A DNA stretch of 64,000 nucleotides from Nocardia terpenica (GCF_013186535.1 NZ_JABMCZ010000002.1:682001-746000), one strand, 5' to 3'. Shown: positions 1 to 8,768, counted from the stretch's first letter. Made by a program: numbers and translations. The notes: a model not told the origin generated them from the letters alone.

Positions 1-1
1 T

Positions 2-1300
2 CGCGGTGGATCCCGGCCAAAAACACGCCGGGATCACAGAGAGGGGCAGCGCCGGGATCACGAAGAGGAGCAGCGCCGGGATCACGAAGAGGAGCAGCGC
101 CGGGATCACGAAGAGGAGCAGCGCCGGGATCACGAAGAGGGGCAGCGCCGGGATCACGAAGAGGAGCAGCGCCGGGATCAGGGGCGGACGAGGGTGGTCG
201 AGTGGTCCGCGCTCGGGCGGATCTCCGCGGGGGTATCGATCGAGCAGGTCGTCCGGCGGGCGGAATCCGTTGCTCCCGAGGATATTTCCGACATTCTGTT
301 CACCTCCGGTACCACCGGGCGCAGCAAGGGGACGCTGGTCGCGCATCGGCAGGCGCTGGATGTGGTGCGGGCGTGGGTGGAGCGGGCGACGCTGGTCGAG
401 GGGGATCGGTATCTGGTGATTCCGCCGTTCTTCCACAATTTCGGTTACAAGGCCGCGATTCTCGCCTGCCTGGTGAGCGGGGCGACGATCGTGCCGCAGG
501 CCACCTTCGATGTGCCCGAGACCATGCGGCTGGTGCGTGACCGGCGCATTACCGTGCTCACCGGGCCGCCGACGATCTATCAGACCATCCTCGACCATCC
601 GGCCCGCGGCGAGTTCGACCTGAGCAGCCTGCGGGTGGCGGTCACGGGCGCGGCGACGGTGCCGGTGACGCTGGTCGAAAGAATGCGCGACGAGCTGGAA
701 TTCGAGGTGGTGGTCACCGCGTACGGGCTGTCGGAGTCGGCGGGATTCGGGACCATGTGCCGACCGGACGACGATCCGGAGACCATCGCCACCACCTCCG
801 GCGCGGCGATCGCGGGGTTCGAGGTGCGCATCGGCGAGCAGGGCGAGGTGCTGTTGCGCGGCCCCAATGTCATGCTCGGCTACCTCGACGACCCGGAGAA
901 CACCGCCCGCACCATCGACGCCGACGGCTGGCTGCACACCGGCGATGTCGGCGTCCTCGACAACCGCGGGTACCTGACGATCACCGATCGGCTCAAGGAC
1001 ATGTACATCAGCGGCGGCTTCAATGTGTATCCCGCCGAGGTGGAGCAGGCGCTGGCCCGGCTCGACGGCGTGGCCGAGTCGGCCGTGATCGGCGTGCCCG
1101 ACGAGCGGCTGGGCGAGGTCGGCGCGGCCTACATCGTGCGCAGGCCCGGCGCGGCGCTGACCGAGGAGGATGTGATCGCCCACGCCACAAGGACTTTGGC
1201 GAATTTCAAGGTCCCGCGCCGGATCGAGTTCCGCGACGCGCTGCCCTACAGCGCCGCCGGGAAAGTGCTCAAGCGGCAACTACGTGAGGAGATTTCGTGA
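2..1300 (+). CDS. fadD3: Acyl-CoA ligase, FadD3-like (HIP-CoA ligase), 5' end outside the window
   Basis: The frame is open from base 2 to the TGA at 1298-1300, so the gene enters from the left edge. Visible motifs are the AMP-binding P-loop TSGTTGRSKGT near 302-334, AYGLSESAGF, the hinge region GWLHTGDVG, GGFNVYPAEVE, and a C-terminal AAGKVLKR with the expected catalytic lysine. FadD3 activates the bicyclic acid HIP left after steroid ring A/B removal. That assignment rests on the downstream fadE31-fadE32-fadE33 order, as in Mycobacterium tuberculosis. The first 60 or so visible residues are encoded by an in-frame tandem repeat (10-180), which is not part of the ligase fold. An ATG at 194 would give a protein lacking the N-terminal domain, so it is unlikely to be the true start. 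Confidence 0.75.
   Translation, partial: RGGSRPKTRRDHREGQRRDHEEEQRRDHEEEQRRDHEEEQRRDHEEGQRRDHEEEQRRDQGRTRVVEWSALGRISAGVSIEQVVRRAESVAPEDISDILFTSGTTGRSKGTLVAHRQALDVVRAWVERATLVEGDRYLVIPPFFHNFGYKAAILACLVSGATIVPQATFDVPETMRLVRDRRITVLTGPPTIYQTILDHPARGEFDLSSLRVAVTGAATVPVTLVERMRDELEFEVVVTAYGLSESAGFGTMCRPDDDPETIATTSGAAIAGFEVRIGEQGEVLLRGPNVMLGYLDDPENTARTIDADGWLHTGDVGVLDNRGYLTITDRLKDMYISGGFNVYPAEVEQALARLDGVAESAVIGVPDERLGEVGAAYIVRRPGAALTEEDVIAHATRTLANFKVPRRIEFRDALPYSAAGKVLKRQLREEIS
10..180. repeat. Dispersed repeat copy R1: hairpin plus 24-bp tandem array inside fadD3
   Basis: A hairpin (stem TCCCGGC/GCCGGGA, loop CAAAAACAC) at 10-34 runs into a tandem array with an exact 24-bp period. There are six full units (27-50, 51-74, 75-98, 99-122, 123-146, 147-170) and a partial one (171-180). 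Each unit starts GCCGGGATCA. The array lies in the open frame of the acyl-CoA ligase and would encode the 8-residue unit RRDHEEEQ. It belongs to the same family as the copies near 4.4, 33.9, 41.7, 48.7 and 51.2 kb. Confidence 0.9.
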
Positions 1301-2181
1301 GCCCGGATCCGACCGTCCCCGACGAGGGCGAGGTCGTCACCTACGAGCGGCGCGGCCCGGTCGCGCTGGTCACGATGAACCGCCCGCAGTACCGCAACGC
1401 ACAGAACTCGGTGATGACCTACGCGCTCGACGCCGCCTTCACCCGCGCGGTGGACGACACCGAGGTGAAGTCGATCGTGTTGGCGGGCAACGGAAAACAC
1501 TTCAGCGCCGGGCACGATATCGGCACCCCCGGCCGGGATCACCACGTGCACTATGACAATCGGGCCGTGCTGTGGTGGGACCACGTCGACCGCGCGGGCG
1601 GCGATCAGCGCTTCGCCCGCGAGTCCGAGGTGTATCTGGGCATGTGCCGCCGCTGGCGGGAGATCCCCAAGCCGACCGTCGCCATGGTGCAGGGCGCGTG
1701 CATCGCCGGTGCGCTGATGCTGGTGTGGTCGTGCGATCTCATCGTCGCCGCCGACGACGCCTTCTTCTCCGATCCCGTGGTGCGCATGGGGATTCCGGGT
1801 GTGGAATACTTCGCGCACCCGTGGATGCTGGGGCCGCGCCGGGCCAAGGAGATCCTGTTCACCGGCGACCGCTTCACCGCCGCCCAGGCCCACGACTGGG
1901 GCATGGTGAACCGGGTGGTGCCGCGCGCCGACCTGGAGTCCGAGACCTTCGCGCTGGCCGAAAAGATCTCGGCCATGCCGCAATTCGGGCTGGCGCTCGC
2001 CAAGAAGGCCGTCAACCAGTGCGAGGACCTGATGGGGATGCGCGCGGGCATGGATTCGGTCTTCGGCCTGCATCACTTCGCGCACGCCCACAATGCCGAG
2101 GTCGGCGCGGATTCGCTGGGCGGCATGGACGCCCGCTCGATGCGGGAGAGCGCGCGACCGGATCAGAACGGGGCACGGTGA
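1297..2181 (+). CDS. Enoyl-CoA hydratase/isomerase family protein
   Basis: This 294-residue crotonase-fold protein starts with a GTG that overlaps the fadD3 stop (GTGA), which indicates translational coupling. The family signature is visible as NGKHFSAGHDIG, one oxyanion-hole segment, and QGACIAGALMLVWSCDL, the second. It probably hydrates or isomerises an enoyl-CoA intermediate of ring C/D degradation, judged only from its position inside the fadD3-fadE31-32-33 operon. In M. tuberculosis fadD3 is followed directly by fadE31, so this gene is an addition relative to that order. Its exact substrate cannot be read from the sequence. Confidence 0.8.
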   Translation: MSPDPTVPDEGEVVTYERRGPVALVTMNRPQYRNAQNSVMTYALDAAFTRAVDDTEVKSIVLAGNGKHFSAGHDIGTPGRDHHVHYDNRAVLWWDHVDRAGGDQRFARESEVYLGMCRRWREIPKPTVAMVQGACIAGALMLVWSCDLIVAADDAFFSDPVVRMGIPGVEYFAHPWMLGPRRAKEILFTGDRFTAAQAHDWGMVNRVVPRADLESETFALAEKISAMPQFGLALAKKAVNQCEDLMGMRAGMDSVFGLHHFAHAHNAEVGADSLGGMDARSMRESARPDQNGAR

Positions 2182-3311
2182 TGGATCTCGCACTCGACAC
2201 CGCCGCACGGGAATTCCGGCAGGAGGTCCGAGATTTCCTGCGCGCCAACCTGCCCGCCACCGCCCTGCCGTCGATGGACACCCGCGTCGGCTTCGAGGCA
2301 CACCGCGGCTGGGAGCGCACCCTCGCGCAGGCTCGGCTGTCGGTGGTGTCCTGGCCGGAGGAGTTCGGCGGGCGCGATGCCTCGCTGCTGCACTGGGTGC
2401 TGTTCGAGGACGAGTACTACGCCGCCGGGGCGCCGGGCCGGGTGAGCCAGAACGGGATCTTCCTGCTGGCTCCCACGCTGTTCGAGCACGGCACGCCCGA
2501 ACAGCTGCACCGCATCCTGCCGAGAATGGCACGCGGCGACGACATCTGGGCGCAGGCGTGGTCGGAGCCGGAGGCGGGCAGCGACCTGGCCGGTATCCGC
2601 TCCACCGCGCGCCGCACCGGCGGCGGCTGGCTGCTGACCGGCCAGAAGACGTGGAGTTCCCGTGCCTCCTACGCGGATTGGGCCTTCGGGCTGTTCCGCA
2701 GCGACCCCGAGGCCGAGCGGCACCGCGGTCTCACCTACGTGATGTTCCCGCTGTCCGCCGACGGCGTCACCGTGCGGCCGATACCGCAGCTCGACGGCGA
2801 GCCCGGATTCGCGGAGATCTTCCTGGACAACGTCTTCGTGCCCGATCGGGACGTGATCGGCGAGCCGAACAACGGGTGGCGGGTGGCGATGAGCACCTCC
2901 AGCAACGAGCGCGGCCTGTCGCTGCGCAGCCCGGGCCGGTTCACCGCGACCGCGCGGCGGCTGCTGGCGCTGTGGCGCGAGACCGCCGACCCGGCCGACA
3001 CCGCGGCGCGAAACCGCGTGGTGGACGCCTGGATCGGGGCGCAGGCATACGAGCTGAGCACGCTGGCCACCGTCACCCGCCTGGCCGAGGGCGGCAAGCT
3101 GGGCGCGGAATCCTCGGTGAACAAGGTGTTCTGGTCCGAGCTCGACATCGCCATGCACGAGACCGCGCTGGATCTGCTCGGCGCGGCCGGGGAGCGCAGC
3201 GGGCCGTGGACCGACGGCTACCTGTTCTCGCTGGCGGGCCCGATCTACGCCGGTACCAACGAGATTCAGCGCAATATCATCGCCGAACGGCTGCTCGGCC
3301 TGCCGCGCTGA
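2181..3311 (+). CDS. fadE31: Acyl-CoA dehydrogenase, FadE31-like
   Basis: This 376-residue acyl-CoA dehydrogenase has its ATG at 2181 overlapping the upstream stop by one base (TGATG). It shows the flavin-site segment WSEPEAGSDLAGIRSTA and the C-terminal GTNEIQRNIIAERLLGLPR typical of the catalytically complete subunit. In M. tuberculosis FadE31 pairs with FadE32 or FadE33 in alpha2-beta2 heterotetramers that act on bicyclic or opened ring C/D CoA thioesters of cholesterol. The same three genes follow one another here, which supports the name. It is probably part of a KstR2-type regulon, but the operon promoter lies outside the window. Confidence 0.8.
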   Translation: MDLALDTAAREFRQEVRDFLRANLPATALPSMDTRVGFEAHRGWERTLAQARLSVVSWPEEFGGRDASLLHWVLFEDEYYAAGAPGRVSQNGIFLLAPTLFEHGTPEQLHRILPRMARGDDIWAQAWSEPEAGSDLAGIRSTARRTGGGWLLTGQKTWSSRASYADWAFGLFRSDPEAERHRGLTYVMFPLSADGVTVRPIPQLDGEPGFAEIFLDNVFVPDRDVIGEPNNGWRVAMSTSSNERGLSLRSPGRFTATARRLLALWRETADPADTAARNRVVDAWIGAQAYELSTLATVTRLAEGGKLGAESSVNKVFWSELDIAMHETALDLLGAAGERSGPWTDGYLFSLAGPIYAGTNEIQRNIIAERLLGLPR

Positions 3312-3326
3312 CGGCCCGATCTTCGA

Positions 3327-4343
3327 ATGGATGCATCGATGAGATTCGCACTGTCCCCCGAACACCGCGACTTCGCCGGGAGCCTGCGCAAGATGTGCGA
3401 GACGGCGGGGACACCGGGCATCGTCCGCGCCTGGACCGCCGGTGATCATCGCGGCGGGCGCGGGCTGATCCGGCAGTTGGCCGGGGCCGGGGCGCTGGGG
3501 CTGGCGATCGACGAGGCGCACGGCGGACTGGGCGCCGAGACCATCGATCTCGTGGTGGCCTTCGTCGAGCTGGGCCGGGCGGCGGTGCCGGGTCCGCTGG
3601 TGGAGACCGCCGCGGCGATTCCGGCCCTGCTGCAGGCGCTCGCGGACGACGCGGCGGCGCGGCGCTGGCTGCCCGCCCTCGCCGAGGGGACCGCGCTCGG
3701 CACCGTGACCCTGTCCGCCGACACCCCGGCCGTGGACGCCGATACCGCGGAGGTGGTGCTGGTCGCCGACGGCGACCGGGTATGCACCGGGCACCGCACC
3801 GATCACCTTCGCTCCGTCGACGGCGCCCGGCGGCTGTTCCGGGTCGTACCGGACGATATTGTGGCCGAAGGGGATTCGGTGCGTGCCGCGGTGGCCGCGG
3901 CGAGGGACGCGGGGGCCCTGGCGACGGCGGCGCAGTTGCTGGGCGCGGGCCGGGCGCTGCTGGACTCCAGCGTCGCCTACGTCACGCAGCGGCACCAGTT
4001 CGGCCGCCCGATCGGGCAGTACCAGGCGGTGAAGCACCAGCTGGCGAACGCGCTCATCGGCCTGGAAATGGCCGAGCCGCTGCTGTATCGAGCGGCGCTG
4101 AGCACCGATTCACCGAACCGGGCGCGCGACGTGTCGGCGGCCAAGCTGGCATGCGCGGAGGCGGCATACCGCACCGCACGCACGGCACTCCAGGTCCACG
4201 GCGCCATCGGCTACACCGCCGAATACGACCTGTCGCTGTGGTTGACCAAGGTAACCGCCCTCCGCTCCGCCTGGGGCACAGCCGATTTCCACCGCGCCCG
4301 CATTGCCGCCGCCCTTCGCACATCGAGCGGGGACGCAAGGTGA
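3327..4343 (+). CDS. fadE32: Acyl-CoA dehydrogenase subunit, FadE32-like
   Basis: This 338-residue acyl-CoA dehydrogenase-like protein follows fadE31 by 15 bp. It carries the C-terminal domain (ATAAQLLGAGRALLDSSVAYVTQRHQFGRPIGQYQAVKHQ split over residues 190-235) and ends in GAIGYTAEYDLSLWL. The usual GTNEIQ-type tail of full subunits is missing, as expected of the degenerate partner in a heteromeric enzyme. A second ATG at 3339 (MRFALSP) is an equally plausible start because no strong ribosome site marks 3327. It likely pairs with FadE31. Confidence 0.78.
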   Translation: MDASMRFALSPEHRDFAGSLRKMCETAGTPGIVRAWTAGDHRGGRGLIRQLAGAGALGLAIDEAHGGLGAETIDLVVAFVELGRAAVPGPLVETAAAIPALLQALADDAAARRWLPALAEGTALGTVTLSADTPAVDADTAEVVLVADGDRVCTGHRTDHLRSVDGARRLFRVVPDDIVAEGDSVRAAVAAARDAGALATAAQLLGAGRALLDSSVAYVTQRHQFGRPIGQYQAVKHQLANALIGLEMAEPLLYRAALSTDSPNRARDVSAAKLACAEAAYRTARTALQVHGAIGYTAEYDLSLWLTKVTALRSAWGTADFHRARIAAALRTSSGDAR

Positions 4344-4350
4344 ACGGCGT

Positions 4351-4428
4351 GCCCCCCCATTGTCCCCGGCGCGCCCCCGTTCTTCCCGGCGCGCCCCCCG
4401 TTGTTCCCGGCGTGCTTTTGGCCGGGAT
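4351..4428. repeat. Dispersed repeat copy R2 between fadE32 and fadE33
   Basis: Two degenerate units of about 20-21 bp (CCCCGGCGCGCCC type) lead into a hairpin TCCCGGC-GTGCTTTTG-GCCGGGA at 4405-4427. The loop is identical to that of copy R4. It fills the 110-bp spacer between fadE32 and fadE33. Unlike the copies inside genes, its period is not a fixed multiple of three. Confidence 0.75.
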
Positions 4429-4453
4429 CCCCCCAGCCGGAAGGACCACTGCG

Positions 4454-5509
4454 ATGAGCGACACCGCGGACCGGCAAGAACTCGCCCGAACCGTGCGCGC
4501 CGTACTCGCCAAGCACGGCGACCGTTCGGCGCTACGCCGCGCCATCGACAGCGATCTCGGCTACGACGAGCACCTGTGGACACTGCTCTGCGAACAGGTA
4601 GGCGTTGCCGCACTGGCGATTCCGGAGGAGTACGGCGGCATCGGCGCGGGCCTGCCCGAGGCATTCGTGGTCCTCGAGGAACTGGGCCGCACCCTGCACG
4701 CCCCACCGATGCTCGGTTCGGCCGTCCTCGGCGCGCAGGCAATACTGCTGTCCGGCAATACGGCCGCCTGCGAGCGCCTACTGCCGGAGGTCGCGGAAGG
4801 CACACGCACGCTGGCACTCTGCTGGGCCGACGAGCACGGCTGGGAGACTCCGGGAGTGCGCGCGGACGGCGATCGTCTGACCGGCACAGCGCATTACGTT
4901 CTCGACGGAGCGGCGGCGGATACGCTCGTGGTGGTGACGAATGCCGGGCTGTACGAAATCGACGCTGCGGCACCGGAAGTCGCTCGGTCCGTGGTTCCTA
5001 CGATGGATCCGTCACGACGGTTGTCGACGATCACGTTTACCGATGCGCCCGCTCGACCGCTCGGGATCGAGACGGTAACCGGTCGGCTGCGGGATATTGC
5101 GTGGGCGGCGGTGGCGGCGGAGCAGGTGGGGGCGGCGGAGGAGTGTTTGTGGATGACTGTGGAGTACACGAAGTCTCGGGTGCAGTTCGGGCGGGCGATC
5201 GGGAGTTTTCAAGCGCTCAAGCATCGGATGGCCGATATGTACGTGCTGGTGGAGTCGGCACGGTCGGCCGCTTACCGGGCCGCTGCGGCGCTGGAGGAGG
5301 ACAGTGGAAATCCGTCCGCCGCATTGGATCTGGCGGCGGCGCGGCGGCACTGCTCCGAGGCGTTCGCGGCGGTGGTCGGGGAAACGGTGCAGCTGCACGG
5401 GGGCATTGCCATTACCTGGGAGCACGACGCGCATCTGTACTTCAAGCGGGCGCACGCTGATTCACAGTTGTTCGGCATGCCGCACAGGCCGCTGGCCCGG
5501 CCCGCCTGA
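4454..5509 (+). CDS. fadE33: Acyl-CoA dehydrogenase subunit, FadE33-like
   Basis: This 351-residue acyl-CoA dehydrogenase-family protein starts at ATG 4454, preceded by GGAAGGA about 10 bases upstream. It contains the C-terminal helical domain with RVQFGRAIGSFQALKHRMADMY and ETVQLHGGIAITWEHDAHLYFKRA, the segment usual in beta-type partners. With FadE31 and FadE32 it completes the gene trio known from M. tuberculosis Rv3562-Rv3564. It is separated from fadE32 by repeat copy R2, so its expression may be partly uncoupled from the upstream genes. The function is inferred from the family and synteny. Confidence 0.78.
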   Translation: MSDTADRQELARTVRAVLAKHGDRSALRRAIDSDLGYDEHLWTLLCEQVGVAALAIPEEYGGIGAGLPEAFVVLEELGRTLHAPPMLGSAVLGAQAILLSGNTAACERLLPEVAEGTRTLALCWADEHGWETPGVRADGDRLTGTAHYVLDGAAADTLVVVTNAGLYEIDAAAPEVARSVVPTMDPSRRLSTITFTDAPARPLGIETVTGRLRDIAWAAVAAEQVGAAEECLWMTVEYTKSRVQFGRAIGSFQALKHRMADMYVLVESARSAAYRAAAALEEDSGNPSAALDLAAARRHCSEAFAAVVGETVQLHGGIAITWEHDAHLYFKRAHADSQLFGMPHRPLARPA

Positions 5510-5529
5510 GCAGCGCCTTTCGGGCGGCT

Positions 5530-6141
5530 GTGGACCGCAGGCGCGGCCTCGGCGTCGGCTATCCGGAGCAGGCGGCCACCGCCGGAAGGGAATTCGGCAG
5601 GCCCCTGGCCACCCTGCGCGACTACCTCGCCCGCATGACCGCCCCGACCTTCCCGCCCGCGCCGGACGCCGCCTACCCCCGCATCCTCGGCGCCAACGGG
5701 CCCCGCATGCTCGCCCTGGCCGCCGAAATCGCCGACGGCGCAGTCCCTTCCCTGCTCCCCGCCGCCTTCACCGCACACGCCCGGCAGGTCCTCGGCCCCG
5801 ACAAGCTCCTGGTCGCCAGCCTCGCGGTGCACGCCGACGCCGACGCCGCGCGGGCGCGCACCGCCGCCCGGGAGACGGTCACGGGCCTGCTGGCCCGCCT
5901 CTCGTATGTCGCGGCCCTGCGCGAACTGGGCTACTCCGCCGAGGAATTGGAGCAGGTCGGCGACGCCCTGGTCGACTCGATCGTCGCCCACCCCGACCCG
6001 GCCGCCATCGCCGCGGCGATCCGCGCGCACCTCGCCGCGGGCGCCGACCACGTCATGCTGATGACCTCGCCGGGCGGCGACTATGCCACCGGCATAGCGC
6101 AATTGGAGCAGATCGCCCCCGAGATCACCGAGATCTCCTGA
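5530..6141 (+). pseudogene. 5'-truncated luciferase-like (LLM) oxidoreductase remnant
   Basis: The frame encodes the C-terminal two thirds of a luciferase-like F420/flavin monooxygenase (GLGVGYPEQ, then PRILGANGPRMLALAAEIADGA, ending in HPDPAAIAAAI...DHVMLM). Normal members have roughly 100 more residues at the N-terminus. Just upstream, at about 5512-5528, another frame reads RLSGG, the residues that normally precede GLGVG, which suggests a frameshift as well as truncation. The remnant begins directly after the fadE33 stop. No good start codon context exists, and the GTG at 5530 is only the first in-frame candidate. It is most likely a decaying gene. Confidence 0.65.
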
Positions 6142-6166
6142 CACGAAACAGTATTCGGCTCCGACA

Positions 6167-7585
6167 CTACTCGGTGGCCGGTCGCTCGGCGTGCTCGAGC
6201 ACATGGACCTCGCGCACCGGCGGGGTCCGGCCGAACCGGGCGCGCAGCGGGTACACCGCCGCGACGATCAGCAGGCTGACCGTGGAGGCGATCAGCTGCG
6301 GACGCAGGGAGGACATGAACGCCTCCGAGATCAGCACCGTCACCAGCACGCCGATCACCAGCCAGCTCAGATACGGGTAGCCCCACATGCGGTAGGTGAG
6401 GGTGGTGGGATTCTCGCGCCGCAACCGGGAGCGCAGGCGCAGCTGGGAGAACATGATCGCCAGGTACATGAAGGCCAGCAGCACGCCGATCGAGTTCACC
6501 AGGAAGGAGAACACCCGGTCCGGCGACACATAGGAGGCCAGCACCGCGAACCAGGCCGCCACCGTGCCCAGCAGCACCGCCCGCGCCGGGACGCCGCGGC
6601 GGGTCACCTTCACCAGCGCGGAGGGCGCGTCGCCGTCGCGGGTGAGCACGTACAGCATGCGGGAGGAGACGTAGATCGCGGAGTTCAGCACCGACAGCAC
6701 CGCGGTCAGGATGACCACCTGCATGATCGTGCCCGCGCCCGGCACCCGCATCTCGTTCAGCGCGCTGACGAACGAGCTGGTCAGCACCTTGGCGTCGTTC
6801 CACGGCAGGATCGCGACCACCAGGAAGATGGAGGCCACGTAGAACAGGCCGACCCGCCACAGCACATTGCTGGTGGCCCGCGCCACGGCCTTGCCCGGCT
6901 CGGCGCTCTCGGCGGCGGCCAGCGTCACGATCTCGGTGCCGCCGAAGGCGAAGATCACCGTCACGATCGCCGACAGCACCCCGCTCATGCCGTTGGGCAC
7001 GAAACCGCCGTGCGCGGTCAGATTGCCCAGTCCCGCATGGCCGTTCGGCCACCAGCCGAGAATGTAGAGCACACCGAACAGCAGGAACACCACGATCGCG
7101 ACGACCTTGATCGACGCGAACCAGAACTCGAATTCGCCGAACGAGCGCACCGATATCAGATTCACCACGGTCATCACGACCATCAGTCCGGCCGACAGCA
7201 CCCACGGCGGCAGATCGATCCACTGCGCCAGAATCGCCGATCCCGCAGTCGCTTCCGCGGCGACCAGCACCACGTACAGGTACCAGTACAACCATCCGAC
7301 GACGAATCCGGCGAAGGGCCCCAATGCCATTCGCGAATATTCGGCAAGCGAGCCGGCCACCGGGCGGGCCACCACCATCTCGCCGAGTGCGCGCAAGACA
7401 CACAGCACCATCACGCCCGCGAAGGCGTAGGACACCACCGCCGCCGGACCGGCGGTCTTGATCACCGAACCGCTGCCCACGAACAGGCCGGCGCCGACCG
7501 CGCCCCCGATCGCCAACATCGTCATATGGCGACGGCGTAAGCCGGTGCGCAGACCCTCGCGCGCCACGCCGGTCGTCTTCGTCAT
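6167..7585 (-). CDS. Amino-acid permease of the APC superfamily (GabP/AnsP type)
   Basis: This protein of about 472 residues has some twelve hydrophobic segments. It starts with the family hallmark AIGGAVGAGLFVGSGSVI in the first membrane helix and has ALGEMVVARPVAGSLAEYS in the loop after helix two. It should import an amino acid or gamma-aminobutyrate by proton symport across the cytoplasmic membrane; the substrate is not determined by the sequence. The ATG at 7585 is preferred over the GTG at 7627 because GAGGG lies about seven bases upstream. It is convergent with the LLM remnant and has no obvious operon partner. Confidence 0.85.
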   Translation of the reverse strand: MTKTTGVAREGLRTGLRRRHMTMLAIGGAVGAGLFVGSGSVIKTAGPAAVVSYAFAGVMVLCVLRALGEMVVARPVAGSLAEYSRMALGPFAGFVVGWLYWYLYVVLVAAEATAGSAILAQWIDLPPWVLSAGLMVVMTVVNLISVRSFGEFEFWFASIKVVAIVVFLLFGVLYILGWWPNGHAGLGNLTAHGGFVPNGMSGVLSAIVTVIFAFGGTEIVTLAAAESAEPGKAVARATSNVLWRVGLFYVASIFLVVAILPWNDAKVLTSSFVSALNEMRVPGAGTIMQVVILTAVLSVLNSAIYVSSRMLYVLTRDGDAPSALVKVTRRGVPARAVLLGTVAAWFAVLASYVSPDRVFSFLVNSIGVLLAFMYLAIMFSQLRLRSRLRRENPTTLTYRMWGYPYLSWLVIGVLVTVLISEAFMSSLRPQLIASTVSLLIVAAVYPLRARFGRTPPVREVHVLEHAERPATE

Positions 7586-7760
7586 GGGTTTACCCTCTGT
7601 TCTCCCGGTTGTTGCACCCGTCACCATAGCGACCCGGGGTCCGGCAGCGTAGCCGCAGGTAAGGGGGCGTAAAGCCCGCTACCCATCCGCTATCGCCGCC
7701 GTGCGGCGAAACCTCGCGAACCGCACGGACGTTCACGACTCGGGAGTACCTTCGGAGGGT

Positions 7761-8513
7761 ATGACCGAAACGAATCGGGGCCGGGTCCGGACCGAGCGGA
7801 GCCATCGCCGGGTGCGGACCTACATCGAGGGACGGCTGGTCGTCGACACCGTCGCGCCGGTCCTGGTGTGGGAGAGCCCCCACTACCCGACCTACTACCT
7901 GCCGGTCGCCGATCTGCGCGCCAAGCTGGAGCCGACCGGCCGCACCCGGCACTCCCCCAGCCGCGGCGAGGGCGTGGAATACGACGTCGTGGTCGACAGC
8001 CACACCAGATCCGCTGCGGCGCTGCGCTATCCGGACTCGCCGCTGGAGGAGCTGCACGACCTGGTGCGCCTGGACTGGAACCTGATGGACGAGTGGTTCG
8101 AGGAGGACGAGCCCGTCTACGTCCATCCGCGCAGCCCCTACACCCGCGTCGACATCCTCGCCAGCTCCCGGCACGTCCGGGTGGAGATCGACGGCCAGAC
8201 CGTCGCCGAATCCACCCGCCCCCACATCCTCTTCGAAACCGGCCTACCCCCGCGCTACTACATCCCCCTGACCGACATCCGCCAAGACCTACTGACCCAC
8301 TCCACCACCCGAACCAGCTGCCCCTACAAGGGCACCGCCGAATACTTCAACATCCGAATCGACAACACCGAGCACCCCGACCTGGTGTGGTACTACCGCA
8401 CCCCCCTCCCGGAGAGCCAGAAAATCGCGGGACTGGCCTGCTTCTACAACGAGAAGGTGGACCTGTACATCGACGGCGAACTCCAGGAACGCCCGAAGTC
8501 CCCGTTCAGCTGA
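7761..8513 (+). CDS. Tandem DUF427 domain protein
   Basis: This 250-residue protein carries two DUF427 repeats. The first half contains VRTYIEGRLVVDTVAPVLVWE and YYLPVADLRAKL. The second contains HVRVEIDGQTVAEST and YYIPLTDIRQDLL, followed by CPYKGTAEYF. The function of this family is not established. The start at ATG 7761 is supported by GGAGG five bases upstream; an in-frame GTG at 7701 lacks such a site. It is a single gene between the divergent permease and the antitoxin/Doc pair. Confidence 0.85.
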   Translation: MTETNRGRVRTERSHRRVRTYIEGRLVVDTVAPVLVWESPHYPTYYLPVADLRAKLEPTGRTRHSPSRGEGVEYDVVVDSHTRSAAALRYPDSPLEELHDLVRLDWNLMDEWFEEDEPVYVHPRSPYTRVDILASSRHVRVEIDGQTVAESTRPHILFETGLPPRYYIPLTDIRQDLLTHSTTRTSCPYKGTAEYFNIRIDNTEHPDLVWYYRTPLPESQKIAGLACFYNEKVDLYIDGELQERPKSPFS

Positions 8514-8541
8514 CGGGTGATCGAATCGTCATCGCCAAACG

Positions 8542-8560
8542 TGGTACCACGGTAGTACCA
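8542..8560. promoter_or_regulatory. Palindromic operator upstream of the antitoxin gene
   Basis: The 19-bp dyad TGGTACCACGGTAGTACCA (half-sites TGGTAC and GTACCA) ends 8 bp before the antitoxin start. Antitoxins of type II modules usually repress their own operon through such sites, so this is a likely autoregulatory operator. A TTTTTGTATG stretch follows. Confidence 0.7.
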
Positions 8561-8567
8561 TTTTTGT

Positions 8568-8768
8568 ATGGCCATGAACCTGCGACTCACCGACGACAAC
8601 GAAACCGCCGTCCGCGACCAGGCCGAACGTGAGGGCGTGTCCATGAACGCACTCATCAACAAGGCCGTCGCCGAGTACGTACAGCGCTGGCAGCACCGCG
8701 ACGCCGTGCGTACCGAGATCGGGTTCGCCATTGCCGAACACCGGGAGCTGCTGGACAAGCTGAAGTGA
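8568..8768 (+). CDS. Antitoxin of a Phd/Doc-like module (ribbon-helix-helix type)
   Basis: This 66-residue protein has the short LRLTDDNETAVRDQAEREGVSMNALINKAVAEYV layout (residues about 4-38) of a ribbon-helix-helix DNA-binding antitoxin. The charged C-terminal tail would wrap the toxin. It overlaps the downstream Doc gene by GTGA, so both are translated from one message. A palindrome just upstream fits autoregulation. The start at ATG 8568 or at ATG 8574 (MNLRLTDD) is equally possible. Confidence 0.8.
   Translation: MAMNLRLTDDNETAVRDQAEREGVSMNALINKAVAEYVQRWQHRDAVRTEIGFAIAEHRELLDKLK

Noticed and set aside
27..180. Tandem array resembling a CRISPR
   Set aside because: The units are contiguous 24-bp repeats with no unique spacers and no cas genes nearby. 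The same is true of the arrays at 33.9 and 41.7 kb.
6..419. Plus-strand open frame starting at base 6
   Set aside because: It is the third-frame reading of the repeat array and then of the ligase gene, and it carries no domain.
2163..4037. Minus-strand open frame of over 600 codons opposite fadE31 and fadE32
   Set aside because: It has no recognisable domain and mirrors the codon structure of two clear acyl-CoA dehydrogenase genes.
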